Positions 48,487 to 57,887 of a stretch of DNA of 64,000 nucleotides are shown here, one piece after another. Position 1 is the first letter of the stretch. Each line of letters opens with the position of its first letter. The stretch spans positions 1 through 64,000 of the forward strand of contig CAWIGC010000012.1 of NCBI GenBank assembly GCA_963835555.1. Reading direction: 5' to 3'. Under the pieces are notes generated by a model, which worked only from the letters and a program-made list of their open reading frames with translations, was not told where the DNA came from and did not search any database. Source of the stretch: Sulfopaludibacter sp963835555 (lineage in GTDB: Bacteria > Acidobacteriota > Terriglobia > Bryobacterales > Bryobacteraceae). Both the position numbers and the translations under genes were made by a program.

Positions 48487-51119
48487 ACGTGCGACCATTC
48501 CTTCGCGCTCGCCGGTTCGCCTTCCACCGGACTGCGCCCGCGGTACGCCTTCCAGAACAACTCGATCAGTTCGCTCACCAGCGGCATCCGCGGGTTGGAG
48601 CGCCACGAGGGGTCGTCGAACGCAATCTTGGCCAGTTCCGGTATGGCGAGTTGGAATTCCGCCTCGGGAATCCCCAGTTCCGCGATGGATCGCGGAATGC
48701 CCAGCCGGTCGAGCAACTGCGAAGTCGCCGCCACCAGGTTCGCCACCTTCTCCGCTACCGTCTCGCCTCCCAGGTTCAGCAGGTCCGCCACCGCGGCGTA
48801 TTTCTTGTGCGCCACATACGCCCGCTGGTTCGGAGACGGCATAAATTTCGAAGGAACCGAGGCGTTGTAATGGATCACGTGCGGCAGCATCAGCGCATTC
48901 GCCTTCCCGTGCGACACCCCGAATCGCGCGCCGAACGCGTGAGCCAGCGCGTGGTTGACCCCCACCGACGCGTTGGAAAATGCCAGCGCTGCAATGCACG
49001 CCGCGTTGTGCATCATACTGCGCGCCTCTTCATCGCCCGGCTGTTCGTATGCCGTCGGCAGATACCGGAATACCAGGCGAATCGCCTGCATGGCATTCGA
49101 ATCCGTATAGGGCGATGCATGTATCGAGACGCCTGCCTCCAGCGCGTGCGTCAGGCAATCGATCCCCGTATCGGCCGTAAGCCCCTTCGGCATCGACATC
49201 ACAAACTGCGGATCCACAATCGCCACGTCGGGGCTCAGCGAGTAATCCGCCAGCGTCACCTTCCGCCCGCGTTCCTTATCGATCAGCACCGCGAAGGGCG
49301 TCACCTCGCTGCCCGTGCCGCTCGTCGTCGAAATCGCGATCAGCCGCACCGGGTTGGCCTTCGCGGCCGGGTATTGCACCACGCGCTTGCGGATGTCCAG
49401 GAACGGCGCCGCCAGTTCCTCGATGTCTGCCTCCGGCGATTCGTACTTCAGCTTCATGATCTTCGCCGCGTCGATCACCGACCCCCCGCCCAGCGCCACA
49501 ATCTGGTCCGCCCGGTGCAAATTGAGCGCCTCCACGCCCTGCATCACCACTTTCAATTCCGGCTCGGCGTCCGGTATGGCCAGCACGCGCACCAGCGTCT
49601 GCTCCGGCAGCGAGCGCCGCACCACCGCCGCGTGACCCATCTGCTCCAGCATGGGATTGGTCACGATCAGGGTGGCGCGCGAGGGAAACTGGCGCAGATT
49701 CTCTACCGCGTTCATGTTGAAGTAAATTTGATTGGGAACACGAAACCACATGTGGGCTTGGGTCCTCCGCGCCACGCGCTTGATGTTCAGGTAATGATAC
49801 AGGTTGACGTTGTCGGTCGTACTGTTGCCGCCCCCGGTGCCGCAGCCGAACGAAAAAGTGGGGACCATATCGTTGTACACCCCGCCCAGCGCGCCGATCG
49901 ACCCGGGAGAATTCGCGATGATCCTCCCCGCATCCATCACTTCGCTGAATTTCCGGATGATGGCCTCGTTGCGGGAGAAAATCACCGCCGTGTGTCCCAG
50001 GCCCCCCGCGTGGTTCACGTCGATGCACACCCGCAGCGCCTCGTCGGTGGATTTCGCGCGATAAACTGCCAGCACCGGGAACAGCTTCTCCACCGAAAGC
50101 GGATGCTCCCGTCCCACGCCGTGAATCGGCGTGATCAGAAGCTTGGTATCCGGCGGCACTCTCAGCCCGCACCCCCGGGCAATATCCGTTGCCTTCTGGC
50201 CCACTGCCATCGGCTGCATGAACCCGGTCTTGGGATCGATGACCGCGCGCCCCAGCAGCTCGGTTTCTCTTTCGTCGCAGATGTGCGCCCCCAGGTCCGC
50301 GAACTTCCCCAGGACCACATCGTATATCTCGTCATCGATCACCACCGTCTGTTCGGAGGCGCAGATCGTGCCGTTGTCGAATGTCTTGGAAGTGATGATG
50401 TCCACCACCGCCATGTCCAGCCGTGCCGTCTTTTCCAGGTATACCGGCGTGTTGCCCGCGCCCACGCCCAGCGCCGGCTTGCCCGAACTGTACGCGGCTC
50501 TCACCGCTCCCGGACCGCCCGTGGCGTCGATCAGCTTCACTTCCTTGTGATGCATCAGGTATACGTTGTCCGGAATCGTGGGCGCTTCCACGCAGGTGAA
50601 TACGCCTTCCGGAGCGCCGTGACGCACCGCCGCTTCATACATGATCCGGATGGCCTCCTGGCAGCAGCGCCAGGCTTTCGGATGCGGGCCGAACAACACT
50701 GCATTGCGCGTCTTGATGGCCATGATGCATTTGAACAGCACCGTGGAGGTGGGGTTGGTAATCGGCGTCACCGAAAAAATGAGCCCGATCGGTTCGGCCA
50801 CTTCCACCAGCCCGCGTTCCGGAAATTCCCGAATCGTGCCGACGCTCGGCTTGTCCCGGATGTAGTTGTATACAAATTCGGTGGCCACCATGTTCTTGAT
50901 GGCTTTGTCCTCCAGTACGCCCAGGCGCGTCTCTTCAATCGCCAGGCGCGCCAGGTATTGAGCCTGCTGAAGTCCGGCCAACACCATGGCTTTGACAATC
51001 CGGTCCACGTCCAGTTGACTGAATTGCGTGAAGACGGCGGCGGCAGTCTTGCCTTGTTTCACCAAACCTTCCAGGTAAGCGATACGGCCGTCCGTGAGGG
51101 GTGCAGCGTTCTCCGTCAT
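48483..51119 (-). CDS. adhE: Bifunctional acetaldehyde-CoA/alcohol dehydrogenase
   Basis: 878 residues, the normal AdhE length. The N-terminal half (1-450) is an acetylating aldehyde dehydrogenase with SVTPITNPTSTVLFKCIMAI and NGTICASEQTVV (catalytic Cys). The C-terminal half is an iron-dependent alcohol dehydrogenase: IVALGGGSVIDAAKIMKL, STTSGTGSEVTPFAVL, DTGIDCLTHALEAGVSIHAS and HALAHAFGARFGVSHGKANA with the iron-binding His residues. Converts acetyl-CoA to ethanol with two NADH, in fermentation. AdhE forms filaments (spirosomes). Confidence 0.96.
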   Translation of the reverse strand: MTENAAPLTDGRIAYLEGLVKQGKTAAAVFTQFSQLDVDRIVKAMVLAGLQQAQYLARLAIEETRLGVLEDKAIKNMVATEFVYNYIRDKPSVGTIREFPERGLVEVAEPIGLIFSVTPITNPTSTVLFKCIMAIKTRNAVLFGPHPKAWRCCQEAIRIMYEAAVRHGAPEGVFTCVEAPTIPDNVYLMHHKEVKLIDATGGPGAVRAAYSSGKPALGVGAGNTPVYLEKTARLDMAVVDIITSKTFDNGTICASEQTVVIDDEIYDVVLGKFADLGAHICDERETELLGRAVIDPKTGFMQPMAVGQKATDIARGCGLRVPPDTKLLITPIHGVGREHPLSVEKLFPVLAVYRAKSTDEALRVCIDVNHAGGLGHTAVIFSRNEAIIRKFSEVMDAGRIIANSPGSIGALGGVYNDMVPTFSFGCGTGGGNSTTDNVNLYHYLNIKRVARRTQAHMWFRVPNQIYFNMNAVENLRQFPSRATLIVTNPMLEQMGHAAVVRRSLPEQTLVRVLAIPDAEPELKVVMQGVEALNLHRADQIVALGGGSVIDAAKIMKLKYESPEADIEELAAPFLDIRKRVVQYPAAKANPVRLIAISTTSGTGSEVTPFAVLIDKERGRKVTLADYSLSPDVAIVDPQFVMSMPKGLTADTGIDCLTHALEAGVSIHASPYTDSNAMQAIRLVFRYLPTAYEQPGDEEARSMMHNAACIAALAFSNASVGVNHALAHAFGARFGVSHGKANALMLPHVIHYNASVPSKFMPSPNQRAYVAHKKYAAVADLLNLGGETVAEKVANLVAATSQLLDRLGIPRSIAELGIPEAEFQLAIPELAKIAFDDPSWRSNPRMPLVSELIELFWKAYRGRSPVEGEPASAKEWSHV

Positions 51120-51183
51120 GGATCACCAGCGGTAATTCGGAACCGTTTAACTGATAATATAGTGCGCCCGGGGGAGGAGCGTG

Positions 51184-51798
51184 TCAATCCGCTACGGATT
51201 GCAGGGAAGCCGGGAGCCTTACGATGAACGCCGATTCGAATTCCCTGTCCGTCTTACGCACCGCCGTTCTCAGCGTCTCCGCTTCGGCCTGCGTCGCCGC
51301 CGTCCCCACCAGCACGCACCACAGGCTGGCGTCGGACGCGGACGGAACCATGCGCGCCGCGCCGTACAGCTTTTCCATCAACGCGCGCGTGCGCTCCGCA
51401 TTCGCCGGAACGCGGAATGTTCCCGCCTGCACGGCGAAGACCGTGCGCGCGTCCGGACGCGGCGTCTCCACCACTTCCAGCGCCACCGGTACCACGCCGG
51501 GCAGAATCATGCCCAGTTGGCGGGCCGCGCCATTGGAAAGATCCACGATGCGCGAGTCGATGAAGGGTCCGCGATCGTTAATGAGCACCACCACGCTGGC
51601 CCCGGTATCGGTCCGGCGGACGCGCACCGTTGTGCCGAACGGCAGGCTCCGGTGCGCCGCCGTCAGTTGTTCCTGGTGGAACACCGCCCCGCTCGCCGCC
51701 ACCCGTCCATCGAATTCCCCCCCGTACCAGCTCGCCAGGCCTTTCTCCGCCGGCTGGGCGCACACGGCGGCGCAGACGCCCGCCAGCATCGCGGCCAT
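51184..51798 (-). CDS. rlpA: Septal ring lytic transglycosylase RlpA family protein
   Basis: About 204 residues with start MAAMLAGVCAAVCAQPAEKG (signal peptide). The double-psi beta-barrel domain contains GLASWYGGEFDGRVAASGAV, LTAAHRSLPFGTTVRVRR and VLINDRGPFIDSRIVDLSNG (catalytic Asp region), followed by a C-terminal SPOR-like repeat (FAVQAGTFRVPANAERTRAL). SPOR domains bind denuded glycan at the division site. Confidence 0.9.
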   Translation of the reverse strand: MAAMLAGVCAAVCAQPAEKGLASWYGGEFDGRVAASGAVFHQEQLTAAHRSLPFGTTVRVRRTDTGASVVVLINDRGPFIDSRIVDLSNGAARQLGMILPGVVPVALEVVETPRPDARTVFAVQAGTFRVPANAERTRALMEKLYGAARMVPSASDASLWCVLVGTAATQAEAETLRTAVRKTDREFESAFIVRLPASLQSVAD

Positions 51799-51939
51799 GG
51801 AACGTAAATTATGCAGGAAGCCAGTATAACGCACGTCACATTTTCAGTTGCAAAGAAGGTCCGCGTCCAGAGTGTCATTGGTGATACCGGGGGAGCAACT
51901 ATCGTTAGGCGCCGCGCGCGGTGCGAGATCATAGAGAAC

Positions 51940-53829
51940 GTGAAGGCACTTCCCTCAGACCCGCTCCAGGCGCTGGCTGCCCTGCCGCTCGGCCAGAGCG
52001 CGCAGATCGAACGGCAATGGCTCCAGGAAACCCTGGCATGGCTGAAGAGCGCTTCACCGGAGAAGCGCGGGCCGCTGTTCCAGGGCCTGGCCGAAGAGAT
52101 TCTCGCGCAAGCCGCTCTTCAAGAGAAGTTCCAGCAGATCTGGGTGCGGGCTTTCGCCGCCAGGGTGTACGCGGAAGCCGGACTGCCTGAAGCCACTTCC
52201 CTCGCGCGCGAATTCCTGACCCGCGTCAAAAGCCGGATCCTCCCCCAGTTGGAAGACGCCCTCGATCTTTACGCTGCGCTCCAGACGGCCGAATTAGACC
52301 GCGAGGACGCGCAGTGGTTCGCCGGCCTCAGCCAGCAGGCCGTGGCGCCTTGGCGGGAACTCCTCGCCACCTCAGCCGGCGATTTCCCGGTGGCCGTCCG
52401 CCTGCTCGCGCTGCGCGCCGCCGGAATCGGCCTCTCCCGCGCCGTGATGAAAGTGATGCCCCACCGGTTCGAGACCGAATCGCCTTTCTTCGATCTGGTG
52501 GAAGCCGCCGGTGGGTTCGCCAAATTTCCCGCCGATTCCGTCGCGCGCCGCCGGTTTCATGAGATCGTGCTCCGCTGCCGCGTCTCCGCCGGCATTTCCC
52601 ATACCCGCATGGAAGAGCAGGGCGTCTCTTCGGACCTGGTCTTTCGACTGGACCTGGTCATCGCCCAACTCGATCGCATCGAGATGCTCCTGCGCGTCAT
52701 CTCCGGGCAGGAAGACGGCCGTGCCTTCGGCTGCACGTTGATTCGCGCCTTCGCCGGCGAGCGCAGCGTTCACATTCTGCTGCGGAACAGCGTGAATCGC
52801 GTGGCCCGCCAGGTTGTCACCCACACCGGCAAGAGCGGCGAGCACTATATTGCCGGCTCGCGCCGCGACTGGTTCCTCATGGGTTGCGGCGCCGTGGGCG
52901 CCGGCGTGATCACCGCCTTCACCGCCATGTTCAAATACATGTTCGCGGCCATGGCCCTGGCGCCCTTGTGGATCGGGGTGGCGCATAGTCTCAATTACAC
53001 CGTGAGCTTTGTGCTGATGCAGTTTCTGGGCTGGCGTCTGGCCTCCAAGATGCCCTCCATGACCGCCGCCGCGCTTTGCGACGCCATGGAGAAAGATGAC
53101 GGCATGCAGGCCGAGATCAAGGTGGTGGCCGCGATTGCGCGCACCCAGACCATCGTCACCCTGGGTAACATGCTCGGCGCCATCCCGCTGGCCGTTCTCA
53201 TCGACCTGTTCCTGCAATGGCTCGGCGGCAATCCCTTCCTCTCTCCGCAAACGGCCCATCACGGGGTGGCTTCTATGCACCCGCTGCGGTCGTTCACCAT
53301 CCCCTTCGCCGCCCTCACCGGATGCTTCCTGTGGCTCTCGGGCCTGTTCGCCGGGTGGACCGCCAACTGGATGGTGATCCACCGGCTGCCCGCCGCCATT
53401 GCCCAGAGCCGCCGCGTTCGCGCCATCCTGGGCGGGGAAGCGGCCGCGGAGTTCGGCGAGTTCGTGGATCGCCATTTCAGCGGCGTGGCGGGTTACGTTT
53501 GCCTGGGCCTGCTGCTGGGGCTGCTTCCGTTTGTCAGCGTGTTCGCCGGAGTGCCCCTCGAAGTCCGCCACATTACCCTCGCCAGCGCGTCGCTGGCGTA
53601 TGCCGTCAGCGCGCTGGCCTGGAGCGGTCCCTTGCCCTGGCGCGAAGTCGCCTGGGCCGCATGCGGGCTCCTGGCCACCGGACTGATGAATTTCGGCGTC
53701 TCTTTCGCCCTCGGTCTGTGGCTCGCCGTGCGCGCGCGCAACCTCGATACCCGGGGACGCCGAACCCTCCTGCGCGAGCTGTGGAACGAGTTCCGCCGCC
53801 ATCCGGCCGCGTTTTTGTGGAAGCAATGA
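51940..53829 (+). CDS. gcr: Gcr-type membrane protein annotated as site-specific recombinase
   Basis: About 629 residues from the GTG at 51940 (the phase is open to 51811). N-terminal soluble helical half, then many transmembrane segments (WFLMGCGAVGAGVITAFTAM, GYVCLGLLLGLLPFVSVFAG, LLATGLMNFGVSFALGLWLA). It matches the COG4389 Gcr family, named after a presumed site-specific recombinase although no recombinase catalytic motif is visible. True role probably membrane-related. Confidence 0.75.
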   Translation: MKALPSDPLQALAALPLGQSAQIERQWLQETLAWLKSASPEKRGPLFQGLAEEILAQAALQEKFQQIWVRAFAARVYAEAGLPEATSLAREFLTRVKSRILPQLEDALDLYAALQTAELDREDAQWFAGLSQQAVAPWRELLATSAGDFPVAVRLLALRAAGIGLSRAVMKVMPHRFETESPFFDLVEAAGGFAKFPADSVARRRFHEIVLRCRVSAGISHTRMEEQGVSSDLVFRLDLVIAQLDRIEMLLRVISGQEDGRAFGCTLIRAFAGERSVHILLRNSVNRVARQVVTHTGKSGEHYIAGSRRDWFLMGCGAVGAGVITAFTAMFKYMFAAMALAPLWIGVAHSLNYTVSFVLMQFLGWRLASKMPSMTAAALCDAMEKDDGMQAEIKVVAAIARTQTIVTLGNMLGAIPLAVLIDLFLQWLGGNPFLSPQTAHHGVASMHPLRSFTIPFAALTGCFLWLSGLFAGWTANWMVIHRLPAAIAQSRRVRAILGGEAAAEFGEFVDRHFSGVAGYVCLGLLLGLLPFVSVFAGVPLEVRHITLASASLAYAVSALAWSGPLPWREVAWAACGLLATGLMNFGVSFALGLWLAVRARNLDTRGRRTLLRELWNEFRRHPAAFLWKQ

Positions 53830-53838
53830 CCCAGGGAC

Positions 53839-55143
53839 CTATCCCCCTATCGCCGGGTACACTTTGCGGATCGCGGCCACCGCATCGCTGGTGTCCCGCT
53901 CGGTGTATTTCGGGCTCATCATCACTCCGGCGAAGCGGCTCAGGATATCGATCGTGCGCGGGCAGCATTCCCGGCCATAGCGGATGGCCTGGCCCGCGCG
54001 CGGAAGCGAATGACGGCCACCGCGGCGTCACTGTCACTTTCTGCTCGATCTCCGGCACGACGGGCAGAATCACCGAACCCGCGGGAGCCATCACGGGCAC
54101 ACCTTCGGCTTTCATCGCCTGGGCGTAACGGTCGCGTGCTTCCTTCGTGCGGAAGCCCAGAAAGATGCCCGTGCCCAGCTCGCCGGCGGGATCGGGCAAG
54201 CGGCGGAGATGCGTGCCGGGCAGGCCGCTGATTCCGTCGTACACGCGCCGCGCATTGCGCCGCACGTCGCCGATAATGGTGTCCAGTTTGCGCAACTGCG
54301 CCAGCAATACGCCGCCGGTGAATTCGTTCATCCGGTAGTTCAGCCCCGGCAGGAAATCGCAGCTTGGTGGGGAAGTCGCGGCGCACCGTAAAATCGTGGA
54401 ACCGGCAGGCGCGCTCGTACAGATACGCATCGCCGGTCACCACGGCTCCGCCTTCGCCGGCGGTGATGCGTCTTGCTCTGTTGCAGGCTGTAGATGCCGA
54501 TATCGCCCATCGAGCCCAGCGGCCGCCCTTTGTAGGTGGCGCCCACGCTCTGGCTGGCATCTTCCAGCACCTTCAGTCCGTGCCGGCGCGCGATCTGCAG
54601 AATCGGGTCCAGGTCCGCCGGATTGCCTTGCAGGTGCACCGCCATGATCACCTTGGTCTGCGGCGTAATCAGCGCTTCGATGCCCGCCGGGTCGAGATTG
54701 AACGATTCGTCGATTTCGGCGAAGACCGGCAGCGCTCCGGCCTGAATGATCGTGTTGTAGCAGGAATACCAGGTCCACGCCGGAAGAATCACCTCGTCGC
54801 CGGGACCCACTTCCAGCGCCGCCATGGCGGTGTGCAGGGCCGCGGTCCCGGAGGTGACCGCCAGCGCGTACCTGGTCCGCATGCGGGCCGCATACTCGTT
54901 CTCGAAGGCCGCCACCTTCGACCGGTCCAGAGGGTTGCTGAAGCGGAAAGGATTGTGGCCGGCCAGCACTTCGTTGAGCTGCGCCTGTTCTTTATCGTCG
55001 TAATATTGCGGCCCCCAGTTGGGCCCGCTCAGGGGCGTGGTGCGCACCGGAGTGCCGCCGTTCACTGCCAGTTGCGGAACGGCGTCCGCCTCCGCGGCGG
55101 CCGCGGTAAGCATGGTGGCCGCCAGGAAATCTCTGCGATTCAT
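53839..55143 (-). CDS. DegT/DnrJ/EryC1 aminotransferase-like protein with Tat signal (three frameshifts)
   Basis: About 433 residues. The N-terminus MNRRDFLAATMLTAAAAEA has a twin-arginine export signal, unusual for this PLP enzyme family. The core is recognisable: GGTPVRTTPLSGPNWG, ALAVTSGTAALHTAMAALEV, EVILPAWTWYSCYNTI, LEDASQSVGATYKGRPLGSM and SLQQSKT followed, after a shift near 54472, by ITAGEGGAVVTGD, where the Lys of SKT is the PLP lysine. Further shifts near 54360 and 54003. Adjacent, without a gap, to the UxuA-like gene, so both probably act on sugars outside the cytoplasm. Confidence 0.82.
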
Positions 55144-56181
55144 CTATCCCACCTCCTCGTTGGCCCGCCGTAGCAGGGCTCGCATGTATGCCAGGCAATA
55201 GGCCGTGCCCGCGCGGGGCATGCCCGTTTCGCCGGCCAGGCGCGGCACGTGGTCCGGCTCGATGGCGCCGCTAAAGCGCACCTCGCGCAGTGCCTTCATC
55301 ACCTGGTACATGTCCACATACCCTTCGTCGGGGAACGTTTCGTCGAAGTGCGGCAGCGGCCCCGTGACGTTGCGGAAATGCACTTCGAAGATCTTTCCGC
55401 GGCCGCCGAAATCGGCAATCATCTGGAGGACGTTCTTGCCCATGCGCTCTCCTCCCTCCGACCACGTGCCGGCGCAGAACGTGAGGCCCCAGTTGCGGCT
55501 GCCGCCGGCGATCTGCTCCGCGCGCCGGTAGCCGTCGTAATGGATGAACAGCTTGGCCACGCCATTCATCTCGGCCACCGGCGGGTCGTCCGGATGCAGG
55601 GCCAGTTTCACTCCGGCCTCTTCGGCGGCGGGCAGCACCGCCTTCATGAAATACGTGTAGTTGGACCAGATCTCTTCGGCCGAATATTCGCGCGCGAACG
55701 CGCGCTTTTCCACTCGCCGGCGAAAATCGTCCAGATCGAATTCCCGCGTGGAATAACCGCGATGCTCCACCATCTTCGTGGTGTAGGTATTGGCCGGATG
55801 GAAATCATAAGAGGCGATGGGGATCCCCACCTTTCCCAGATCGCCAAGAAACCTTCGGTAGGTCTCGATATCCTCATCGCGTCCCGGTTCCCCCAACTGG
55901 ATGCGGCGCGACCGGTAGGCATAGTGAACGCCGGAGTAAATCCGCATGCCGTAGCGGGCAAAGCGCTGCCGGGCCGCCCGGAGCGTGTCCAGCGTGACCG
56001 CGCCTTCCCCGAACTCCAGCCTCACCCATTCGAGGCCGATCTGCTGGAGGAAGCGCAAGTCGTCGTCGGTGGTGCTCCGGGCGTCCAGCCGGTGGCAGAG
56101 CTTGGCATTCGCGGAGTCGGACCCGCCGAGCGCCGCGCCGGCCGCGGCCGCCAAAGATCCGAGAAATTGCCGGCGCTGCAT
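55144..56181 (-). CDS. Mannonate dehydratase-like TIM-barrel protein with Tat signal
   Basis: 345 residues. MQRRQFLGSLAAAAGAALGG carries a twin-arginine signal (RRQFLG). AGVKLALHPDDPP is the UxuA metal-site motif, with GLTFCAGTWSEGG and EVHFRNVTGP completing the metal ligands. Mannonate dehydratases are normally cytoplasmic; the export signal suggests a different substrate or a periplasmic sugar-acid or inositol-type isomerase. Its stop (TAG) is followed directly by the ATG of the DegT-like gene. Confidence 0.85.
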   Translation of the reverse strand: MQRRQFLGSLAAAAGAALGGSDSANAKLCHRLDARSTTDDDLRFLQQIGLEWVRLEFGEGAVTLDTLRAARQRFARYGMRIYSGVHYAYRSRRIQLGEPGRDEDIETYRRFLGDLGKVGIPIASYDFHPANTYTTKMVEHRGYSTREFDLDDFRRRVEKRAFAREYSAEEIWSNYTYFMKAVLPAAEEAGVKLALHPDDPPVAEMNGVAKLFIHYDGYRRAEQIAGGSRNWGLTFCAGTWSEGGERMGKNVLQMIADFGGRGKIFEVHFRNVTGPLPHFDETFPDEGYVDMYQVMKALREVRFSGAIEPDHVPRLAGETGMPRAGTAYCLAYMRALLRRANEEVG

Positions 56182-56245
56182 AGACTCACGGTATTGCAGC
56201 CGGAAGGCGCGGTCAAGCGGGCGGTGCCATAATTGCAAGAGACCG

Positions 56246-56845
56246 ATGCAGCGAGACGGAATTCCAGCGGGTAGCGTGCGGCGGTGGCTGCGCGCCGCCC
56301 TGTTGCTGACTTGCGCCGCCGGGGCCGCCGGCGGGCAACCGCGTTCCATAGACACCGCGAAGTCCGTAATGACCGTGCACGTGTATAAGGCCGGCCTCCT
56401 TTCGGCGTTCGGCCACGATCACGAGATTTCCGCACCGCTGTCGGGGGGCGTCGTCGACTTAGAGGGCCGCAAGGTGGAACTGCATGTCGATGCGCAAACG
56501 CTGCGCGTTCAGGACCCGAAAGCGTCCGCCGGGGACCGTGCGGATATTCAGGCCAACATGCTGGGCGCCGACGTGCTCGACGCCGCCAATTACCGGGAGA
56601 TCCGGTTCCGCTCCACCGGCGCGCAGCCTGCCGGCGAACGAGCCTGGACGGTCCGCGGAGACTTGACGCTGCACGGCGAGACCCGGCCGGTCTCACTGGA
56701 AGTGCACGAACGGGACGGCCACTTTGCGGGCACTTGCCGGTTCCGCATTACCGATTTCCGCATCAAGCCCGTGAGAGTAGCCGGTGGCACGATTCGGGTG
56801 AAAGACGAACTACAGGTCGAGTTCGACATCCAGTTAGCCCGCTGA
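56246..56845 (+). CDS. YceI family periplasmic protein
   Basis: 199 residues with a signal peptide (LRAALLLTCAAGAAGGQPRS). Lipocalin-like YceI features: MTVHVYKAGLLSAFGHDHEI, ANMLGADVLDAANYREIRFR and GDLTLHGETRPVSLEV. The family binds polyisoprenoids and related lipids. It is divergent from the UxuA-like gene and convergent with the MBL-fold gene. Confidence 0.9.
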   Translation: MQRDGIPAGSVRRWLRAALLLTCAAGAAGGQPRSIDTAKSVMTVHVYKAGLLSAFGHDHEISAPLSGGVVDLEGRKVELHVDAQTLRVQDPKASAGDRADIQANMLGADVLDAANYREIRFRSTGAQPAGERAWTVRGDLTLHGETRPVSLEVHERDGHFAGTCRFRITDFRIKPVRVAGGTIRVKDELQVEFDIQLAR

Positions 56846-56854
56846 TGCGATCGC

Positions 56855-57878
56855 CTACCGTGACTCGTACGTCTTGCTGAAGCCGTTGCGCAGGTTGGTC
56901 ACCGTGTACTTGCCCTTGGCGTCCACCGAAGCCTCGATCAGATTCCCGGTGCACTGCGCCGAAGGGCCCGAGATTCGCGATCATCTTTTCGTCGCTGTTC
57001 ACCTCTTTCGGGGTGCCGAGCGCCAGGTGTCCCTGCCAGATGTCTTCCAGTCCAGGCGATTTTCGGAGGATTTCGAACACGCTTGCCGGGCCGCCTTTGC
57101 GCGGACCGTCGTTCATCACGGCGACGCGCGGCTGAATCGCCCAGACGAACTGCGGCGAGTTGGAGCGCTCCAGCCCGTGGTGCGTGGTCTGGTACAGGTC
57201 GATCTTGCCGATGAGGTTCGCCGGACAGACCAGCTTCTGTTCGTAATTCCAGGTGAGGTCGCCCATATCGATGAAACGGAACTTGCCGTATTGCAGCACG
57301 AAGCCCACGCTCTGGTCGTTGTCCGGGTCGGGTTCCACGCCGTGCGGCTGGAAGTCGGCGCAGGCGGGGTTCGGTGCGCCCGCGCCGGGGAGCGGCTTGG
57401 TAATGGCTTGGCCTGCCGACATGATCACGCGGATATCCACGCCCTTCAGTGGGATTTCGTCTCCCGGTTTGAGAATCCTGCGCTTGCCCTCACTCTGCTC
57501 CACATATGCTTTATAAGCGGCGGCTACCTGCGGGCGGGCAATCTCCACGGATTCGCCGTGGTCCATATACTCACCGATGGGAATCAGTTTCGCCAGGGCC
57601 TGCATGGAGCCGATGTGGTCGCTGTGGAAGTGGGTGGTCAGCAGGATATCGATCTTTTGCAATCCGGCTTTCTGGCAGGCGGCGAAGATGCGCTTGGCGT
57701 CGCGGTCTTCGGGTGCGTGGTTGGCGGTATCGACCAGCATGGATTGGCCGCTCGGGGCCACAATCAGGGTCGCCGCGCCCCCTTCGGCATCGATCCAGTA
57801 GATCTCCAGATTGCGCGGCGCCGCGGAAAGGCCGGCCAGACAGAGCCCGAAAAGGGCCGCAACGGTTTTCACAGACAT
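56855..57878 (-). CDS. Secreted metallo-beta-lactamase-fold (ComEC-like) hydrolase
   Basis: About 340 residues, signal peptide MSVKTVAALFGLCLAGLSA. LLTTHFHSDHIGSMQALAKL is the HxHxDH metal motif; TANHAPEDRDAKRIFAACQK, FRFIDMGDLTWNYEQ and YQTTHHGLERSNSPQFVWAI supply further ligands, as in ComEC/Rec2-related hydrolases. An extra base near 56971 shifts the C-terminus; corrected, it ends NLRNGFSKTYESR. It begins 9 bases after the TIR-FGE stop and is the last gene of that operon. Confidence 0.85.
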
Positions 57879-57887
57879 GCTCTCACT

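Noticed and set aside
48489..51227. A 912-residue plus-strand open frame
   Set aside because: It is exactly antisense to adhE, very rich in Arg and His, and has no domain features; it is a codon-bias shadow.
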